DNA from: Lachnospiraceae bacterium
Lineage (GTDB): Bacteria > Bacillota > Clostridia > Lachnospirales > Lachnospiraceae
Assembly: GCA_009774235.1 (NCBI GenBank)
Contig: VSNJ01000030.1
Coordinates: 1-35,142, forward strand
Length of the DNA stretch: 35,142 nucleotides
Reading direction: 5' to 3'
The notes below the pieces were generated by a model. That model searched no databases, was not told where the DNA came from, and saw nothing but the letters and a program-made list of their open reading frames with translations. Each line of letters starts with the position of its first letter. Within the stretch, counting starts at the first letter, position 1. Shown here piece by piece: positions 32,828-35,142 of the stretch. Position numbers and translations under genes: made by a program.

Positions 32828-33892
32828 ATGGCAAAACCAAGAAAACAGACATATACAATGGATATGTATTTAAATAAAATAAAAGACTGTGATATACGCT
32901 CAGACCAGGATGTACAACGTCTGCCTGGTGCATGGGACAATAGTATGGTAAATGAACTTATAGTAACCGTTTTAACGGATGATTATATTCCTCCTATTAT
33001 TTTGGGAGAGGAATTAAATTCACAGATATGGGTAATTGACGGGCTGCAGAGAAGTGTATCTTTACAGATGTACAGGTATGGCAATTATAAAATTACTTCT
33101 TCTATTGAGGATTCTATTATTTTTTACCATACCAAAGCCAGGGATAATAATGGTAATATAAAAACAGATAATAATGGTAATATTATATGGGATAGTGCCA
33201 TATTTGATATTAAAAATAAAACATACAATGACCTGCCAGAAGAGTTAAAGAAGAAATTTAATGAATACCAGGTTGAAACAGTAATACATGAAGAATGTAA
33301 TATTAAGCAGATTTCTAAGCTTGTCAGAAGATATAATAACCATGCTTCAATGAAACCTGCACAGAAGGCATTTACATATTTAGATAATTTTGCAAGAGAT
33401 GTAAGGAGTATTATGGACTGTCGTTTTTTTAGGGATTGTGGGGTTTATACTGAAAAGGAGAAGAGTAATGGTACATTAGAAAGGGTAATTATGGAATCTG
33501 TTATGTGCATGTTCCATTTTGATAAATGGAAGAGCCAGCCTAAACAACTTGGGAGATACCTTAATAAACAAGGTTCTGTAAAGGAGTTTCAAATACTTGG
33601 GAATAACCTGCACCGTCTGGAAAATATTATTACTGGAAGTTTGAAAAATATTTTTACAGCTAAGGATTCTTTTATCTGGTTTACGTTGTTTAACAAATTT
33701 ACTTATCTGGAACTGGATGATGGGAAATTTGCAAATTTTTTAACTGCTTTTAAAAATGGGCTGGACAATAAAGAAATAGATGGAAAAGTATTTAAGGAAA
33801 CAGATAAGGACCGTTCTACAAAGTGCAAATCTGTAATTAGTGATAAACTGGATATTTTGGAAAAACTTATGCATGAATATCTGGATGTTTGA
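32828..33892 (+). CDS. DUF262/ParB-nuclease-like protein
   Basis: A 354-aa protein whose N-terminal half resembles the DUF262 (GmrSD N-domain/ParB-like) fold: RSDQDVQRLPGAWDNSMVNELIVTVLTDDYIPPIILGEE, then VIDGLQRSVSLQMYR, where DGLQR is the typical (D/N)GxQR motif near residue 72. The C-terminal half (about 180-354) is helical without a recognised nuclease domain. It is co-directional with the sigma-like gene (18-nt gap, own ribosome-binding site GAAGGGGAT), so likely the same SOS-linked transcript. It may be a DNA/nucleotide-binding regulator or a defence-type NTPase partner. Assignment is by motif only. Confidence 0.65.
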   Translation: MAKPRKQTYTMDMYLNKIKDCDIRSDQDVQRLPGAWDNSMVNELIVTVLTDDYIPPIILGEELNSQIWVIDGLQRSVSLQMYRYGNYKITSSIEDSIIFYHTKARDNNGNIKTDNNGNIIWDSAIFDIKNKTYNDLPEELKKKFNEYQVETVIHEECNIKQISKLVRRYNNHASMKPAQKAFTYLDNFARDVRSIMDCRFFRDCGVYTEKEKSNGTLERVIMESVMCMFHFDKWKSQPKQLGRYLNKQGSVKEFQILGNNLHRLENIITGSLKNIFTAKDSFIWFTLFNKFTYLELDDGKFANFLTAFKNGLDNKEIDGKVFKETDKDRSTKCKSVISDKLDILEKLMHEYLDV

Positions 33893-33968
33893 AAATTAAA
33901 TACTTTACAAATTATATATAATGTACAAGTGGCAATGATTTTTTTGCCAGTAAGGGGAATAAAATTTT

Positions 33969-34496
33969 ATGCATAATGAAAGAGTTTTTACAGAGACGGA
34001 AAGACTTGTATTAAGGGAAATGGGACAGCAGGATTTTGAAAGTTTATGCAAAATATTACAAGATAAGGATGTTATGTATGCTTATGAGGGTGTATTTACT
34101 AATAAGGAAACACAGGACTGGCTTGACAAGCAAATAATGCGTTATAAAGAGGATGGTTTTGGGCTTAATGCTGTTATTTTAAAGGAAAATGGCAATATGA
34201 TTGGACAGTGTGGGCTTACAAGGCAGGACATTCCAGGAAAGAAAGTTGTTGAAACGGGATATTTGTTCCAGAAAAAGTACTGGCATAAAGGATATGCTAC
34301 AGAAGCAGCAAAGGCATGTAATAAATATGCTTTTAACGTTCTTGGGCTGGATGAGGTTTATTCAATTATAAGAGATAATAATATTGCTTCACAGAATGTT
34401 GCAGAACGAAACGGAATGGTTAAATGTGGTACATTTGTAAAACATTATAAGGGAATTGATATGCCACATTATATTTTTGTTGCAAGGAAAGAGTAA
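33969..34496 (+). CDS. GNAT family N-acetyltransferase, RimJ/RimL-like
   Basis: A 175-aa acetyltransferase. It begins with the RimJ/RimL pattern TETERLVLREMGQQDFESL, has the acetyl-CoA region V-x-x-x-Y-x-F-QKKYWHKGYATEAAKA (pyrophosphate-binding Q/RxxGxG/A near residue 105-115) and the late ASQNVAERNGMVKCG segment. It probably acetylates an amino group of a protein, antibiotic or small molecule; the substrate is not deducible. It seems to be host-type genome rather than the phage-like element. Confidence 0.85.
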   Translation: MHNERVFTETERLVLREMGQQDFESLCKILQDKDVMYAYEGVFTNKETQDWLDKQIMRYKEDGFGLNAVILKENGNMIGQCGLTRQDIPGKKVVETGYLFQKKYWHKGYATEAAKACNKYAFNVLGLDEVYSIIRDNNIASQNVAERNGMVKCGTFVKHYKGIDMPHYIFVARKE

Positions 34497-34531
34497 TTAT
34501 AAATTTATAGAAATTATAATTGAAAAAATAA

Positions 34532-34591
34532 TTGACAAATATGGTCTGTTGTTATAGACTTAGTTTAAGCTATGGTCTATAACAACAGACC
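34532..34591 (+). promoter_or_regulatory. blaI-type promoter with 17-bp palindromic operator
   Basis: TTGACA (34532-34537), 17 nt, TAGACT (34555-34560) is overlaid by a perfect 17-bp inverted repeat, GGTCTGTTGTTATAGAC (34543-34559) and its complement (34575-34591). The -10 lies within the left arm, so binding of a repressor would block transcription. Autoregulation by the BlaI-like protein is expected for the family. Confidence 0.7.
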
Positions 34592-34615
34592 TTTTATTCT
34601 GGAAGGAGGATTTTT

Positions 34616-34978
34616 ATGGAATATTTAAAATTATGTGATAGTGATTACCGTTTTATGATGGTTGTATGGGAACATGCACCAGTTAGTTCTGGTACATTGG
34701 TGAAGCTGTGTAACGAAGTTCTGGGATGGAAGAAATCTACTACATATACTACTATTAAAAAATTGTCTGAAAAGGGATATATTAAAAATGAAAATGCTAT
34801 AGTTTCTGTTTTAATTGAAAAAGAACGTGTACAAAGAGATGAGTCGGCTTATTTTGTTGAAAGGACATTTGGCGGTTCTCTTCCACAGTTTCTGGCGGCT
34901 TTTCTTGGTGGAAAGAAAATTCCAGCAAAGGAAGCAGAGAAGATTAAGAAACTTATTGACAAGCATATTGGGGAATAG
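34616..34978 (+). CDS. BlaI/MecI-type transcriptional repressor
   Basis: A 120-aa winged-helix repressor: residues 10-66 form the DNA-binding domain (VVWEHAPVSSGTLVKLCNEVLGWKKSTTYTTIKKLSEKGYI), typical of the penicillinase repressor family; the C-terminal helix pair dimerises. A BlaR1-type membrane protease cleaves such repressors on beta-lactam sensing in known systems. Good start behind GGAAGGAGG. The next gene seems to be a broken blaR1. It is preceded by a palindromic operator at 34543-34591. Confidence 0.88.
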   Translation: MEYLKLCDSDYRFMMVVWEHAPVSSGTLVKLCNEVLGWKKSTTYTTIKKLSEKGYIKNENAIVSVLIEKERVQRDESAYFVERTFGGSLPQFLAAFLGGKKIPAKEAEKIKKLIDKHIGE

Positions 34979-35002
34979 TGCAGAAGGAAGGAGGCGTGGA
35001 AG

Positions 35003-35104
35003 ATGTTATATAATTTATTTATATTAATTTTAAATATGGCAGTTACAGCATGTCCAGTTATTATTATTGTTTTATTTGTACGTGGTATTATACAAGCCAT
35101 ATAA
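35003..35104 (+). pseudogene. Truncated BlaR1-like N terminus
   Basis: A 33-residue ORF (MLYNLFILILNMAVTACPVI then IIVLFVRG) resembles the first membrane helix of BlaR1/MecR1-type M56 proteases (usual pattern LxxxLNMSxTASxVIxxVxxxR) and follows the BlaI-like gene at normal spacing with GGAGG ahead. A TAA at 35102-35104 stops it, and 38 nt remain in the window. Either it is a decayed gene, a real small membrane protein, or a stop that is followed by a restart outside the window. Confidence 0.55.
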
Positions 35105-35142
35105 TATACCTGTATTTTTTAGGCAGCCTGTACATAATACCA

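Noticed and set aside
3471..34000. Attachment-site direct repeats for integration
   Set aside because: I found no convincing direct repeat between the left and right ends of the element, and there is no integrase.
1..35142. tRNA genes, CRISPR arrays and a diversity-generating retroelement
   Set aside because: I saw no cloverleaf, no regularly spaced direct repeats and no reverse transcriptase or template/variable repeat pair; reading by eye could miss a tRNA.

Overview
The window is low-GC Firmicute DNA, most probably from a Lachnospiraceae-like Clostridium relative. The left end carries a Spo0A sporulation regulator, a glycogen synthase and a small-subunit rRNA pseudouridine synthase. The right end carries an acetyltransferase and a BlaI-type repressor followed by what looks like a truncated BlaR1. 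Between them, from about 3.5 to 33.9 kb, lies a phage-derived element whose tail, lysis and RNA polymerase genes all run on the minus strand.

Read in the direction of minus-strand transcription (right to left), the element holds: a 213-aa gene coupled to a single-chain RNA polymerase of the YonO/eukaryotic RdRP-like (double-psi beta-barrel) family; an HU-like protein; a probable tail-assembly protein; a tail-tube-like protein with a C-terminal Ig-like (Big_2) domain; a Cys-rich small protein; a lysis module (holin, membrane/coiled-coil protein, CHAP-type endolysin, small helical protein); a giant tape-measure gene; a coiled-coil protein; a Dit-like distal tail protein; a 1125-aa Tal-like tail-tip protein; and baseplate/receptor-binding genes, including a BppU-like protein and a seven-Asp-box beta-propeller. 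I see no capsid, portal, large terminase, integrase or replication gene, although chromosomal genes flank both sides. The simplest reading is a headless, long, non-contractile tail particle (F-type tailocin-like) with its own RNA polymerase.

Two coding genes are split by group I introns. The polymerase is cut by a 359-nt intron with a clear P7/P8 core, P1 and P10. Removing it gives a continuous protein of about 906 aa. The tape-measure gene is cut by a second, unrelated intron of about 1.1 kb whose P5abc-like and P6 region resembles the Tetrahymena-type (IC) architecture. This intron carries a zinc-ribbon gene on the opposite strand.

Regulation is visible in several places. A plus-strand sigma-like gene (185 aa, size and context like the UviA/TcdR group) is preceded by a consensus-like promoter whose -35 box lies between two LexA-box-like sites. 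Three copies of a structured repeat sit directly upstream of minus-strand genes (polymerase operon, holin, Tal), and a second, different leader repeat is shared by the HU-like gene and the tape-measure gene. I infer a cascade of DNA damage, then the sigma factor, then the dedicated polymerase, then tail and lysis genes. None of that cascade is proven by sequence alone.
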